Shown here piece by piece: positions 1 through 8,084 of a DNA stretch of 64,000 nt (the first letter of the stretch is position 1; each line of letters opens with the position of its first letter). Origin of the DNA: Luteimonas terrae (GTDB lineage Bacteria > Pseudomonadota > Gammaproteobacteria > Xanthomonadales > Xanthomonadaceae). Both the position numbers and the translations under genes were made by a program. The notes under the pieces were generated by a model. It was not told the DNA's origin. It worked only from the letters and a program-made list of their open reading frames with translations, and ran no database searches. The stretch spans positions 496,001 to 560,000 of the forward strand of contig NZ_SMTG01000004.1 in assembly GCF_004358165.1 (NCBI RefSeq), read 5' to 3'.

Positions 1-1827
1 GGATTCCACAATCTCCACTTGTCTCGACATACGCAGGGCGGCTGTCGCCCTTCCCTTGAATCTACCGTCTACCGATCGTCCCTTCTTGTCGTTCCTCGTG
101 CTTCCTGGCAATTCGTCAAAGATGAGGTTGTTAGCCCTCTTGAACGCGGTTTCCACAAAAGACTTGGTTCTTCCGCTTCCCGTTGGAGCAAAGCTCACGG
201 ACATTCCATATCGATCCGCGATCTCACGAACGAACTTCGACGTTAACTCCGGGCCCCGGTCTACTAGCAGGCGCCCCGGCAGGGAACCATGCCTTCGTAC
301 GACGTCTCTTAGAATTGACCCAAGCGCATTCCTATCTGATTCCCCCGGGCCCATAGCGAAGCCTACGTAGTCCTTTGTGTTGCAATCGACAGCAACGTAG
401 ACTGTCGACTTTCCAAGCTTTGGTTTATCTTCGTATAACAATACAAACTGGTCCGCGACCGTTGAATCGATTTGCAATGACTCCAACGTCGCTTGCGCCA
501 TAAGCGTACGAACGCGAGGGTCCGAAGCAGTCCTTGCTGACTGAAAGCCCCTCATGCCACCAATATTCAGCGCTCTCGTTTCGTCTTTTACCTTTCTCGC
601 TGCCCTTGCAATCGTTGTTCTACTCACGGGCCGGCACCCAGCTTCAGCCAGAGCATGATTAACACGCGAACAGAGGGTCGATAAGGTGCTTACAGCACCT
701 CCTTCCCAGTCCTCTTTCACGACGGAAGCTAAAATTTCAATTTGCCCATGAGATATTCTGCGCGTCCGATTTCCACTCTTGTGGAAGCTTGTAGCTAGGT
801 CCTGTAGATCAAGGCTAGGCGCTTTTTTCTTTATTCTCTTCTCATATCGATTTAACGCGCGCCCGTGATCTTCTGCGGCTAGTAGTGCTTTCTGTCTTTC
901 TATTGCTCTTGAAAAGTCAACGGTGCTAGCGTTAGCGATCCACGAGGTGACCGGACTCGCATCTAGAAGCGCCTGCTTCTCTACCCTCAACTCATGCTCT
1001 TCGGCGGCTTCTTTATTCAAGAAAACATGAAATCTAGTCGTGTCCGAAATCCGGATACGACGCTCTGGCCCATACAGCACACTACCCCATAGCAGCAGGG
1101 CGATATTCTGTACGGTGAGCTTATCGATGCACTGCAGAAGTTCGTAAATCGTTTTCGAGCTAACTCTTAGCTGATTCTCAATTCTCGCGATCAAGTGTTG
1201 TGTAACGCCATTCACACCCTCTTCTCGCGCGGCACCAAACATCATTTCAAGGTTTGATAACCATATGCCGTCTAGGTATCTGGGGCACCAAGTCTCATAC
1301 CTTAGCCCCCGTTCCTCTGCCCACTTGAGAAGCGGCCTATGCAGAGGCATACCGTTTGCGTAAATCCACTCCTGAGGCTTTGATTCGCGGAGCTTCTCCA
1401 GCCTGTCCTCGTTCTTGCACTCAACGAGTGTCAGCGAGTCTTCTCTTACAATCAGGAAATCCACCGTAATTGTTGAAATGTGATGCTTCCCATTGTTGAC
1501 GAAGCGCTCAACTCGCCGACAAGCAACTTGGTTGAAGTAGGCGAGCACCGTCGAGTCACGCTCAAGCTCATATGCGAGCTGCAACTCCACGGTGGTGCTC
1601 TCTAGAAGTCTCGGTGACCCGTTCTTTTTTGACTGAAATCTCGTAATCACGTTAGTTAAAGCCCTATCGCCGACACGGCGACTAGGCTCCCTGCACATGC
1701 TAAGGATCTCTTCGGAAACTGCCTTGGGAAGGTCCCTCGACCTCAGGTTCTGAGCTAGAACCTCGTAGGCGTGCTCACAATTGGATGCACCACCGCGCCT
1801 CTGTCGGCGCTCAGCTCCACTGACCAT
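1..1827 (-). CDS. TnsA-TnsB fusion transposase (Tn7-like), 3' end outside window
   Basis: 609 codons are open with no stop and run off the left edge. The N-terminal part looks like a TnsA endonuclease: a Glu-rich helix (E81), then VDFLIV (D123) and VECKNED (E136, K138), a PD-(D/E)xK core. From about residue 400 it becomes a TnsB-type DDE integrase: QIDST (D454), LLVDRGPELT (D523) and KSFVETAF (E559), with the 35-residue D-E spacing of retroviral-type integrases. In Tn7, TnsA cuts the 5' ends and TnsB joins the 3' ends; some Tn7-like elements fuse them naturally. The start is ATG 1827 with GAGGTGAG just upstream. tnsC and target-selection genes would lie left of the window. The gene is visibly less GC-rich than the core genes. 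In Tn7 the tnsA 5' end faces the right transposon end, so an end could lie just right of 1827, but I found no convincing TnsB-site array there. Confidence 0.88.
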   Translation of the reverse strand, partial: MVSGAERRQRRGGASNCEHAYEVLAQNLRSRDLPKAVSEEILSMCREPSRRVGDRALTNVITRFQSKKNGSPRLLESTTVELQLAYELERDSTVLAYFNQVACRRVERFVNNGKHHISTITVDFLIVREDSLTLVECKNEDRLEKLRESKPQEWIYANGMPLHRPLLKWAEERGLRYETWCPRYLDGIWLSNLEMMFGAAREEGVNGVTQHLIARIENQLRVSSKTIYELLQCIDKLTVQNIALLLWGSVLYGPERRIRISDTTRFHVFLNKEAAEEHELRVEKQALLDASPVTSWIANASTVDFSRAIERQKALLAAEDHGRALNRYEKRIKKKAPSLDLQDLATSFHKSGNRTRRISHGQIEILASVVKEDWEGGAVSTLSTLCSRVNHALAEAGCRPVSRTTIARAARKVKDETRALNIGGMRGFQSARTASDPRVRTLMAQATLESLQIDSTVADQFVLLYEDKPKLGKSTVYVAVDCNTKDYVGFAMGPGESDRNALGSILRDVVRRHGSLPGRLLVDRGPELTSKFVREIADRYGMSVSFAPTGSGRTKSFVETAFKRANNLIFDELPGSTRNDKKGRSVDGRFKGRATAALRMSRQVEIVES

Positions 1828-1950
1828 CGGCTCACCTCAACTCGGCCGCTTTTCACACGCGAGCCTCACCCGCACGCGAGACAGCGTGTTGATGTCTGTT
1901 TCGGAACCGGATACGATCAGGGTTAAGCGGACACTCGATCGCTTACCCGC

Positions 1951-1979
1951 AAAACCCCAGCCCCGACAGCTGGGGTTTT
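1951..1979 (-). terminator. Rho-independent terminator
   Basis: Perfect 11-bp inverted repeat AAAACCCCAGC / GCTGGGGTTTT around a 7-nt loop, so a U-tract follows the stem in either direction. It lies just beyond the stop of the small HTH gene at 2018 and probably ends that transcript. It may also shield the TnsAB promoter. Confidence 0.8.
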
Positions 1980-2017
1980 GCTTTTCACGTAGCGGCATTT
2001 CTTACTTATCTACCGCG

Positions 2018-2272
2018 TCATCTCTTGTTCTCTTCTGATTGAGCTTTTGGCGCCTGCTCGCATGCAAGTAGCACCTCTAGATCGCGTTGTGCGGACTCTT
2101 TGATTCCCAGCGCGGTGGCAATTCTGTGCGCCTCGCCCCTGCGACCCTTCGTTCTTCCATCCAAGACCGCGTAGACGGCAGCACGCGTGAAGCCGCGGGC
2201 GTCGGCCCAAGTGGCGACACTCATCCCACTTGCTTCAAAAGCAGCTTTCACTTGTTCGAGCGTGTACGGCAT
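2018..2272 (-). CDS. Phage-associated HTH DNA-binding protein (BcepMu gp16-like)
   Basis: 84 residues. Residues about 15-60 form a helix-turn-helix: a TWADARGFTR segment followed by AVYAVLDGRTKGRRGEAHRI and ALGI. This matches the small BcepMu gp16-type proteins found in prophages and islands, which combine an XRE-like fold with a conserved GRTKGRRGEAH-type stretch. Start ATG 2272 has GGAG seven bases upstream, a plausible promoter at 2297-2325 and a terminator just past the stop. It is probably a single-gene transcript encoding a regulator of a neighbouring mobile element. Its target is unknown. Confidence 0.7.
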   Translation of the reverse strand: MPYTLEQVKAAFEASGMSVATWADARGFTRAAVYAVLDGRTKGRRGEAHRIATALGIKESAQRDLEVLLACEQAPKAQSEENKR

Positions 2273-2296
2273 CGACCCACTCCGGCGCTTGTGGAC

Positions 2297-2325
2297 AAAT
2301 TATGTCACAGCCGCCACTAAGTCAA
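2297..2325 (-). promoter_or_regulatory. Sigma70-like promoter of the HTH gene
   Basis: On the minus strand TTGACT (2320-2325) and TAATTT (2297-2302) are separated by 17 bases, about 25 bases upstream of the start at 2272. The surrounding 2300-2400 stretch is markedly AT-rich compared with its flanks. Confidence 0.5.
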
Positions 2326-2463
2326 TATGTGCAATATTCTGTAACTTTATATAACTTAATGTTTGCTGGAAAATATTGCTGGTGGTTTGGATTAATCAAT
2401 TGGTCGGGTCAACCTCTAACGGAAACTGTGAATCGCCGAGGTCTCCGCTGCTAGCCAGGTGTC

Positions 2464-2512
2464 GGTCTCAGCCCGCGAGACCCGTATGCCTCAGCGTAGC
2501 GACCGCATACGG
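2464..2512 (+). promoter_or_regulatory. Double inverted repeat in the umuD leader
   Basis: Two successive perfect dyads precede umuD: GGTCTC-N7-GAGACC (2464-2482) and CCGTATGC-N15-GCATACGG (2482-2512). The second overlaps the GGAG ribosome binding site at 2511-2514. They could be an operator or an mRNA structure that hides the ribosome binding site. No canonical LexA box was recognised; CTGT-N8-ATAA at about 2339 is only half a match to the E. coli box. Confidence 0.4.
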
Positions 2513-2521
2513 AGCTGATCC

Positions 2522-3001
2522 ATGTTTCCACTGTTCTACGCACACGCCACATTCGTCGGTTGCGCCGCGTTCGACGCCCCGCCGCAGCCCCTACCCATCG
2601 GCGCTGCGGCGGTGCAGCTGGGATTCCCCTCACCCGCCGAGGACTTCGAGGAAGACAGGCTCGACCTCAACCGTCTGCTCGTGCGTAACCCACTCGCGAC
2701 CTACATCTATCGGGCCAGCGGCCATTCGATGGCGCGCGCAGGAGTCCTAGACGGCGATCTGTTGGTGGTTGACCGCTCGGTCACACCCCAGAACGGCAGC
2801 CTTGTGATGGCAGTCTGGGAAGGAAATCAGCCGGCCTGCAAGATCCTGAGGATCTGTGAGCGCCACATCGAGCTGCACTCCGCCAACCCTGAGTTTCCGC
2901 CGATCGTCATCGAGTCCTGCACCGAGGTGGAGGTGTTCGTCGTCGTCAGCATTGCGCGCCAGGTGAAGCGCGCCGCGGTGCCCCGTGCGGCCGGTGCGTG
3001 A
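2522..3001 (+). CDS. umuD: UmuD-like autoproteolytic subunit of DNA polymerase V
   Basis: 159 residues, LexA/UmuD S24 peptidase family. The catalytic serine is in SGHSM (S69) and the lysine in ACKIL (K107). The self-cleavage site aligns as Leu33-Gly34 before FPSPAEDF, matching the Cys24-Gly25 site of E. coli UmuD. RecA-stimulated cleavage would yield UmuD', the partner of UmuC in translesion synthesis. Start ATG 2522 has GGAG seven bases upstream. The 3' end overlaps cho, so umuD, cho and umuC form one tightly coupled operon. Confidence 0.93.
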   Translation: MFPLFYAHATFVGCAAFDAPPQPLPIGAAAVQLGFPSPAEDFEEDRLDLNRLLVRNPLATYIYRASGHSMARAGVLDGDLLVVDRSVTPQNGSLVMAVWEGNQPACKILRICERHIELHSANPEFPPIVIESCTEVEVFVVVSIARQVKRAAVPRAAGA

Positions 3002-3845
3002 CCGGCGGCGGGAAGCCGCCGCGTTGTACGAGTACCCTGAGCATCTGCGCAGCGAGATCGACACCCTTCCTCGCGCGCCGGGCGTCTACACCTTCCACGG
3101 CCCCCAAGGCGACGTGCTGCCGCTGTACATCGGAACGTCTGTCGACATCCGCGGTCGCGTGATGGATCACTTCCGCACGCCAGAGGAGGCGATGCTGTTG
3201 CGCCAGGCGCGTCGCATCTCCCACGTGCGCACGGCCGGCGACATCGGCGCCCAGTTGCTCGAGACGCAGATGATCAAGGCTCAGAGCCCGCTCTACAACC
3301 GCAGATTACGGAGCACGACGCGACAGTTCTCGCTGCAGCTACATCGGGGCAAGGTGACCGTGGTGAAATCGGCCGAGATCGACCCGGCGCGTGCGCTAGT
3401 GGTCTATGGGCTCTACTCCAGTTCCCGGTCTGCGATGTCTGCGCTGCGACGCATCGCCGACGATCAGCGGCTTTGCTACACGCTGATAGGCATCGAGCGT
3501 GGCGTGGCCGGACGGCCGTGCTTCCGGGCGATGCTCAAGCAGTGTGCCGGTGCCTGCCACGGCGCCGAGACGTTGGGCGACCATGAGGAGCGTCTACGCG
3601 CGGCACTGGAGGACCGGCAGGTTTCGGCGTGGCCGTGGCGCGGCCCCGTGGCACTGGAAGAGCGCGGGGCCGACATGCGGCAGTACCACGTGGTGTTGGA
3701 CTGGCAGTACCTGGGCAGCGCAGACAACCTCACAGCGGCCAGACGCATCCGCGGCACGACTGGGCAGTTCGACCGCGATGCCTACCGCATCCTGCAGGTC
3801 CCGATTCTCGGCGGTATGCACAAGATCGTTCAGCTGGCTGCCTGA
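2985..3845 (+). CDS. cho: Cho, UvrC-homologous GIY-YIG excinuclease
   Basis: 286 residues, close to E. coli Cho (295) along its length. The GIY-YIG nuclease core is visible as GVY (33-35), LYIG (47-50), R56 and the glutamate of LLETQMIK (E93). The conserved LYEYPEHLRS opening and the cysteine-rich CFRAMLKQCAGAC segment also match. Cho makes the 3' incision in UvrAB-dependent excision repair on lesions UvrC handles poorly, and is SOS-induced in E. coli. The start is GTG 2985 or GTG 2994, both inside the umuD 3' end, implying translational coupling. Placing cho between umuD and umuC puts error-free incision and error-prone bypass under one signal. Confidence 0.92.
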   Translation: MRPVRDRRREAAALYEYPEHLRSEIDTLPRAPGVYTFHGPQGDVLPLYIGTSVDIRGRVMDHFRTPEEAMLLRQARRISHVRTAGDIGAQLLETQMIKAQSPLYNRRLRSTTRQFSLQLHRGKVTVVKSAEIDPARALVVYGLYSSSRSAMSALRRIADDQRLCYTLIGIERGVAGRPCFRAMLKQCAGACHGAETLGDHEERLRAALEDRQVSAWPWRGPVALEERGADMRQYHVVLDWQYLGSADNLTAARRIRGTTGQFDRDAYRILQVPILGGMHKIVQLAA

Positions 3846-3846
3846 C

Positions 3847-5097
3847 ATGTTCGCCCTGGTCGACGGCAACAACTTCTACGCGAGCTGCGAGCGCATCTTT
3901 CAGCCCCGGCTGCGCGGCGTGCCTCTGGTGGTGCTGTCCAACAATGACGGCTGCGCGATCGCGCGTACGGCCGAGGCAAAGGCGCTCGGCATCAAGATGG
4001 GGCAGCCTGCGCACGAGCTGAAGCATCTGGTGAAGCACCAAGGGCTCCAGATGCGCAGTGCGAACTTTGCGCTGTACGGAGACATTAGTGCGCGCGTGGT
4101 CGGTATCCTTCGCGCGGAGGCGCCACGGGTTGAGGTCTACAGCATCGATGAGTCGTTCCTTGACCTGACCGGCATTCCTGATCGCGAGCAGTTCGCACAC
4201 AGGGTGCGAACGAAAGTGCACCGCTGGACTGGCATTCCCAATTGCATCGGCATCGGCCCGACCAAGACGCTGGCCAAAGCCGCGAACAAGTCAGCCAAGT
4301 CCGGTGCGGGCGTCGTCGACCTCACGGATCCAGTTCGCCGCGCGCAGGTGTTGACCTCGTTTCCTGCGACCGACCTGTGGGGCGTGGGTGGCCGCTGGGG
4401 CGCTCGCTTGGCGCTAATCGGAATCACGACCGCTGCACAGCTGCGGGACGCACCACCCGACGGCATCCTCCAAGAGTTCGGCGTCACCTTGGCGCGTACC
4501 CAACGCGAGCTGCAGGGCCACCCCTGCATCGAACTGGAGGAGGTTGCCCCTGATAAGCAACAGATCATGGTCAGCCGATCTTTCGCCGATCGTGTCGAGG
4601 ATCACGAAGCCGTGGCGCAGGCGTTGGCGACCTTTGGGGTACGCGCGTGCGAGAAGCTGCGCCGTGACGGCCTGGTGGCTGGCGCTGTGGGCATCTTCGC
4701 TATGAGCGACAGGTTTCGAGCTGAGCTGCCACAGCACAGCCCCAGTCGCACGATCAACATACCTGCTGCGACCGACGACTCGCGGCTGATCCTTTCGGTG
4801 GTGACGCAGCTTCTCCGCGGCATGCTCAAGCCGGGCATCGGCTACAAGAAGGCCGGGGTCGTGCTGATGGACCTATCGCGCCCAGAGCAGCGCCAAGGTG
4901 ATCTGTTCACCTCGGCAGTTGCAGGCAACCCCAAGCTCATGGCGGCGCTGGACGGGATCAATCGCAAGTTCGGCCGCGGCGCCGCCGGGCTGGCCGCGAC
5001 AGGCTGGGAGAGCCGCCCTGCCTGGGGCATGCGACAGAACTTGCTCTCGCCCCACTACACGACACGCGTACGCGACCTTCCACTGCTGAAGTGCTGA
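3847..5097 (+). CDS. umuC: UmuC, Y-family DNA polymerase V catalytic subunit
   Basis: 416 residues (E. coli UmuC 422). Y-family motifs are intact: the N-terminal metal-binding FALVDGNNFYASCER (D6), the LSNNDGCAIARTAEAKALGI fingers segment and SIDESFLDLTG (D101, E102). Start ATG 3847 is one base after the cho stop; the frame opens far upstream, but only this start gives the conserved N-terminus. It has little ribosome binding site of its own, so coupling to cho is likely. With UmuD' it would perform SOS mutagenic lesion bypass. The catalytic residues are present, so it is probably active. Confidence 0.95.
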   Translation: MFALVDGNNFYASCERIFQPRLRGVPLVVLSNNDGCAIARTAEAKALGIKMGQPAHELKHLVKHQGLQMRSANFALYGDISARVVGILRAEAPRVEVYSIDESFLDLTGIPDREQFAHRVRTKVHRWTGIPNCIGIGPTKTLAKAANKSAKSGAGVVDLTDPVRRAQVLTSFPATDLWGVGGRWGARLALIGITTAAQLRDAPPDGILQEFGVTLARTQRELQGHPCIELEEVAPDKQQIMVSRSFADRVEDHEAVAQALATFGVRACEKLRRDGLVAGAVGIFAMSDRFRAELPQHSPSRTINIPAATDDSRLILSVVTQLLRGMLKPGIGYKKAGVVLMDLSRPEQRQGDLFTSAVAGNPKLMAALDGINRKFGRGAAGLAATGWESRPAWGMRQNLLSPHYTTRVRDLPLLKC

Positions 5098-5168
5098 TAG
5101 GTCTCCTCACCCGAGATCGCTCCCTCTGAGCGTTACGCTCGCCCCAACGTCCCTGAGGAATGCAGCCC

Positions 5169-6095
5169 ATGTGCTATTCCGCCCAAGTCCATGCCGAGTT
5201 CAAGCAGTACAAGCGCGAGTTCGGTGCCGTGATGGATCTCAAGACCTATGTCAAAACGTTCTGGTGGGATCGCGGACTCAACCCGCTGAAGACGAAGGCG
5301 CCTCGCGCGGCGATTCGTGAGCTGATGCAGATTGGACCGCCCGATCTTCAGGCCAACTTGCGAGAAGCGGACATTGCCGCGATCGCCGCGCTTGAGCAGG
5401 AGATGTTCGCGCAGCGGAAGCGCGTGGCCGACGCGGAGCGAAGGTTGCTGACGAGGGAGACGAAGAAGGCACGAGAGGACGTTCGAATCGGTGGGAACGC
5501 CGTGGCCAACGCCAAACGTCGACTGGAGACACTCAAGCGCACAGCCATGCTGCCCGAAGACTCACGGATCTATCCAGGCATCTACTGCCCAGTGATGGTT
5601 TGGGAGGACGGACAGCGGGTGGTAAAGCCAATGCGCTACCAGTGTCGACCTGCGGGCCTTCCTTCCCGATTCGATATTGAGAAGCCTGGTACGTACAACG
5701 CCAGACGCGACAACTTGGAAGGGTTCTGGAAGCGCCAGTTCGGCTACACGCATGGTGTCATAGTCGCCGACCGCTTCTACGAACATGTAGAGATAGACGG
5801 TCGCAACCGGACTCTGGAGTTCGTGCCTCGCACCGGCGAACCGATGCTCATTGCTTGTCTGTGGTCACCCTGGATTGACCCCAAGGGCGTCGAGCCCGAT
5901 CTGCTCTCGTTCGCCGCGATCACCGACGAGCCAGAACCGGAGGTTGCAGCAGCTGGACATGACCGGACCATCATCAACATCAAGCCCGAGCACTTGGATA
6001 ATTGGCTCAGACCAGATCCAGGCAATCTCGAGGCGCTCTACGCCATCTTCGACGACAAGCGGCACCCGTACTACGAGCACAGAGAAGCTGCGTGA
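5169..6095 (+). CDS. SRAP-domain protein (YedK/HMCES family)
   Basis: 308 residues. The family works by exposing Cys2 after Met removal, which forms a thiazolidine crosslink with abasic sites in single-stranded DNA. Start ATG 5169 gives MCYSAQ with GAGGA nine bases upstream, whereas the in-frame ATG at 5160 would bury the cysteine. Other conserved pieces are NARRDNL, DRFYEH (active-site Glu) and AAGHDRT (His). Residues about 60-125 form a charged coiled-coil-like insertion absent from the roughly 220-residue YedK. Position 71 bases downstream of umuC suggests a shared DNA-damage role, though it could be transcribed separately. Confidence 0.88.
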   Translation: MCYSAQVHAEFKQYKREFGAVMDLKTYVKTFWWDRGLNPLKTKAPRAAIRELMQIGPPDLQANLREADIAAIAALEQEMFAQRKRVADAERRLLTRETKKAREDVRIGGNAVANAKRRLETLKRTAMLPEDSRIYPGIYCPVMVWEDGQRVVKPMRYQCRPAGLPSRFDIEKPGTYNARRDNLEGFWKRQFGYTHGVIVADRFYEHVEIDGRNRTLEFVPRTGEPMLIACLWSPWIDPKGVEPDLLSFAAITDEPEPEVAAAGHDRTIINIKPEHLDNWLRPDPGNLEALYAIFDDKRHPYYEHREAA

Positions 6096-6140
6096 CCGAT
6101 GGAACGGACTACATCGGGAGAAGCGCCCGCGCTGATCATT

Positions 6141-6167
6141 CGCAATTATGCGATTCCGCATAAAAGC
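6141..6167 (+). repeat. 27-bp dyad recombination-site-like repeat, copy A
   Basis: CGCAATTATG, a 5-bp spacer (CGATT), then CCGCATAAAAGC. The arms are partly inverted (GC..TTATG against GC..TTATGCGG), the layout of a tyrosine-recombinase core site. An equally arranged copy lies at 42456-42482 in the same orientation with only the spacer differing. It starts 45 bases after the SRAP stop codon. Confidence 0.7.
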
Positions 6168-6280
6168 CAATAATTGTGACCTGCAGCGACGCTAAGGCGG
6201 CCTGAGGTTAGTTCAAACGCCCTTGGATTCGCAGTCAGAGAGTCCTGACACACGTGGCGTGCTTGAGCTGATGGCAGTCG

Positions 6281-6580
6281 TTGCCGCTGATGGTCGACGC
6301 TGCAATGACCTTAAGCATTGAGGTCGCCGTGATCGAGATCAGAGCTTTGCCTGGTGGGCGTTATGAGGTCTTCGCCGAGGGGATTCACCAAGAGGCATTC
6401 GAAGGATGCTTGGGCGCAATCGCTGTCGCGCAAGCGCTGGCGAGTAGAGTGGCTTCGGAGACCCTCACTCCAGTCACTATCTCAACGCCTTGGGGGGAGC
6501 GCAGTGTCGCAGTGCCTTCCCACGCCCTCGAACGGGTCCGCGCCCACAGGGACCTCTACGCGGGGCAAGATCGAGCGTGA
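6281..6580 (+). CDS. Hypothetical protein
   Basis: 99 residues (or 91 from Met 6305); no family recognised. The composition is soluble alpha/beta with VIEIRALPGGRYEVFAEG suggesting a beta-hairpin and a small-residue helix after it. No clear ribosome binding site precedes any start. It stands alone between the dyad repeat and another short hypothetical gene. It could be spurious; amino-acid usage is normal but nothing else supports it. Confidence 0.4.
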   Translation: MPLMVDAAMTLSIEVAVIEIRALPGGRYEVFAEGIHQEAFEGCLGAIAVAQALASRVASETLTPVTISTPWGERSVAVPSHALERVRAHRDLYAGQDRA

Positions 6581-6659
6581 TCGAAGCGTAGTGGTCCACT
6601 TGCGCAGCCGGTCCTGATAGCTCACGGCACGCGGTTGGCGGTAGCTCTAGACTCGTCTG

Positions 6660-6998
6660 ATGGAATGGCATACCGACCCCTTGCTGCGTGAGGAGATCGA
6701 GGCACCAAAGCATCGCAAGGCCTCCCCTTATGCATGGTCGAGTGTCTCGGGGCTTTGGCTATTGACCTACGAGGGACATCCCGTGGGACGCGTCCATGCG
6801 AACGTTCAGTACAGCCTTTCTTGGAGAGATCGGGTGCACGAAGGAACAGCTGCGTCGCAGGCACAGGCCAAGAGGTTCATGACTCGGTGGATCGCAGCTC
6901 GAGGGCAGCAGTCACCTATGCGGCCCGGCCACACGCCGCCCGCAACTCTTGTTCCGTTGGCAGACTTCCTTCGCGACTACGACGCTGGGAAGTTCTGA
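6660..6998 (+). CDS. Hypothetical protein
   Basis: 112 residues; no family recognised. The sequence alternates hydrophobic and polar segments like a small folded domain (WLLTYEGHPVGRV, then a helix ending in FMTRWIAAR), with a proline-rich linker near residue 92. No Shine-Dalgarno is evident. It ends 127 bases before the AraC pseudogene on the other strand. The aromatic-rich, plausible protein composition makes it likelier than the preceding frame to be real. Confidence 0.5.
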   Translation: MEWHTDPLLREEIEAPKHRKASPYAWSSVSGLWLLTYEGHPVGRVHANVQYSLSWRDRVHEGTAASQAQAKRFMTRWIAARGQQSPMRPGHTPPATLVPLADFLRDYDAGKF

Positions 6999-7125
6999 GG
7001 CCTGTCGCGTCGCAACGCCAAGGCGAGATGCGACGTCTAATTTCGGCCAAGAGCAGGCGCTAGCGATAGATGGCCGCTTTCCAGGAAAACCACAGATCAT
7101 TCGCCACACCGACGCCATACCAGTC

Positions 7126-8005
7126 TCACTCTGCGTCCTTCGTATCGGTTCGGTAGCGTCCCGGCGAAACGCCATACTCCCTTTTGAACGCAACACCAAA
7201 GGCGGCATCAGAGAGAAATCCGAGTGACGCTGCAACGCTCGAAACCCGTTTCGTCGTGTCGAGCAGTGCCCTGGTGGCGATCCGCATACGCCACTTCGCC
7301 GCGTATATCACGGGCGGCTGTCCCACCCGCCGCTTGAACCGCAGCGCGAACGCGGAGCGGGACATCGCCGCGATTGCCGACAGCGCCTCGAGACTCCAGG
7401 TCCGCGCCGGTGACGCATGGATCGCACGCAATACCGCGGCGATCGGCGGGCCTGCGAGCGCACCTATCCATCCGAGCGCAGCGGGGTCTCCCGCATCGAT
7501 GTGCTGCCGCAAGGCATGCACGAACATCAGCCGGAGCAGGTCGTCGCAGATCGCGCGGCTGCCGATCCGATCAGAACGCCATTCCCGCTTGAGTTCGTCG
7601 AGCAACAGTGCCAGCGGTGCGCCGCCACCGTGCCGAGCACGTATCACGATGACCGGCTTCAACAGCTCGAGAAGCTCCCCGGCTGCCGGGCCGTGGAGGG
7701 CGACGCTGCCGCCAAGCAGGGCGACCTCATCACACTGGCCCACGCGAGCCGCCAGCGGCGAGGACGAAAAGACCTCGCCGGCGTCCACGGCGGACATCGA
7801 TGGGTCGCTGGCCAGCAAGAACGTCGAGCCCGAGACGACGAGGGCGTCGCCGGCCATCAGCTGCACCGGCGCATCGCCGTCCGCCGCCCGCCAGCATGTG
7901 CCGTGCTGCACGACGTTGAACTTGAGCGCAGTGGTCCGGAATCGCAGCGCCGCCCGCCGTCAAGCGGCCCGAGCAGGCGGCGCGTAGGCCGGCCAGTCTC
8001 AGCAC
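7126..8005 (-). pseudogene. AraC-family regulator, frameshifted near its N-terminus
   Basis: The C-terminal 261 codons (7126-7911) encode a cupin_6-like sensor half and a complete AraC HTH pair (WSLEALSAIAAMSRSAFALRFKR, then VSSVAASLGFLSDAAFGVAFKREYG). The expected N-terminal segment (VLRLAGLRAACSGRLTAGG) lies immediately upstream in a different frame, and an in-frame TGA closes the main frame between them. One frameshift near 7955 therefore separates the two parts. A GTG at about 7911 could express the rest as a short protein. A second, worse decayed copy of its 3' part lies at 11017-11361. Confidence 0.72.
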
Positions 8006-8084
8006 GTCGCACAGGCGGCCTGCGAAGAGGGTACTAGCGGCTAGACAATGAACCCTTTTCCACCGGCATTGAGTGCTTCACCTA

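Noticed and set aside
1887-1906. TGTTGATGTCTGTTT as a possible Tn7-like end
   Set aside because: Begins like some Tn7-like ends but points away from the TnsAB gene and has no repeated binding motif.
3499-3846. Upstream extension of the umuC frame
   Set aside because: Lies inside cho; UmuC homology begins exactly at ATG 3847.
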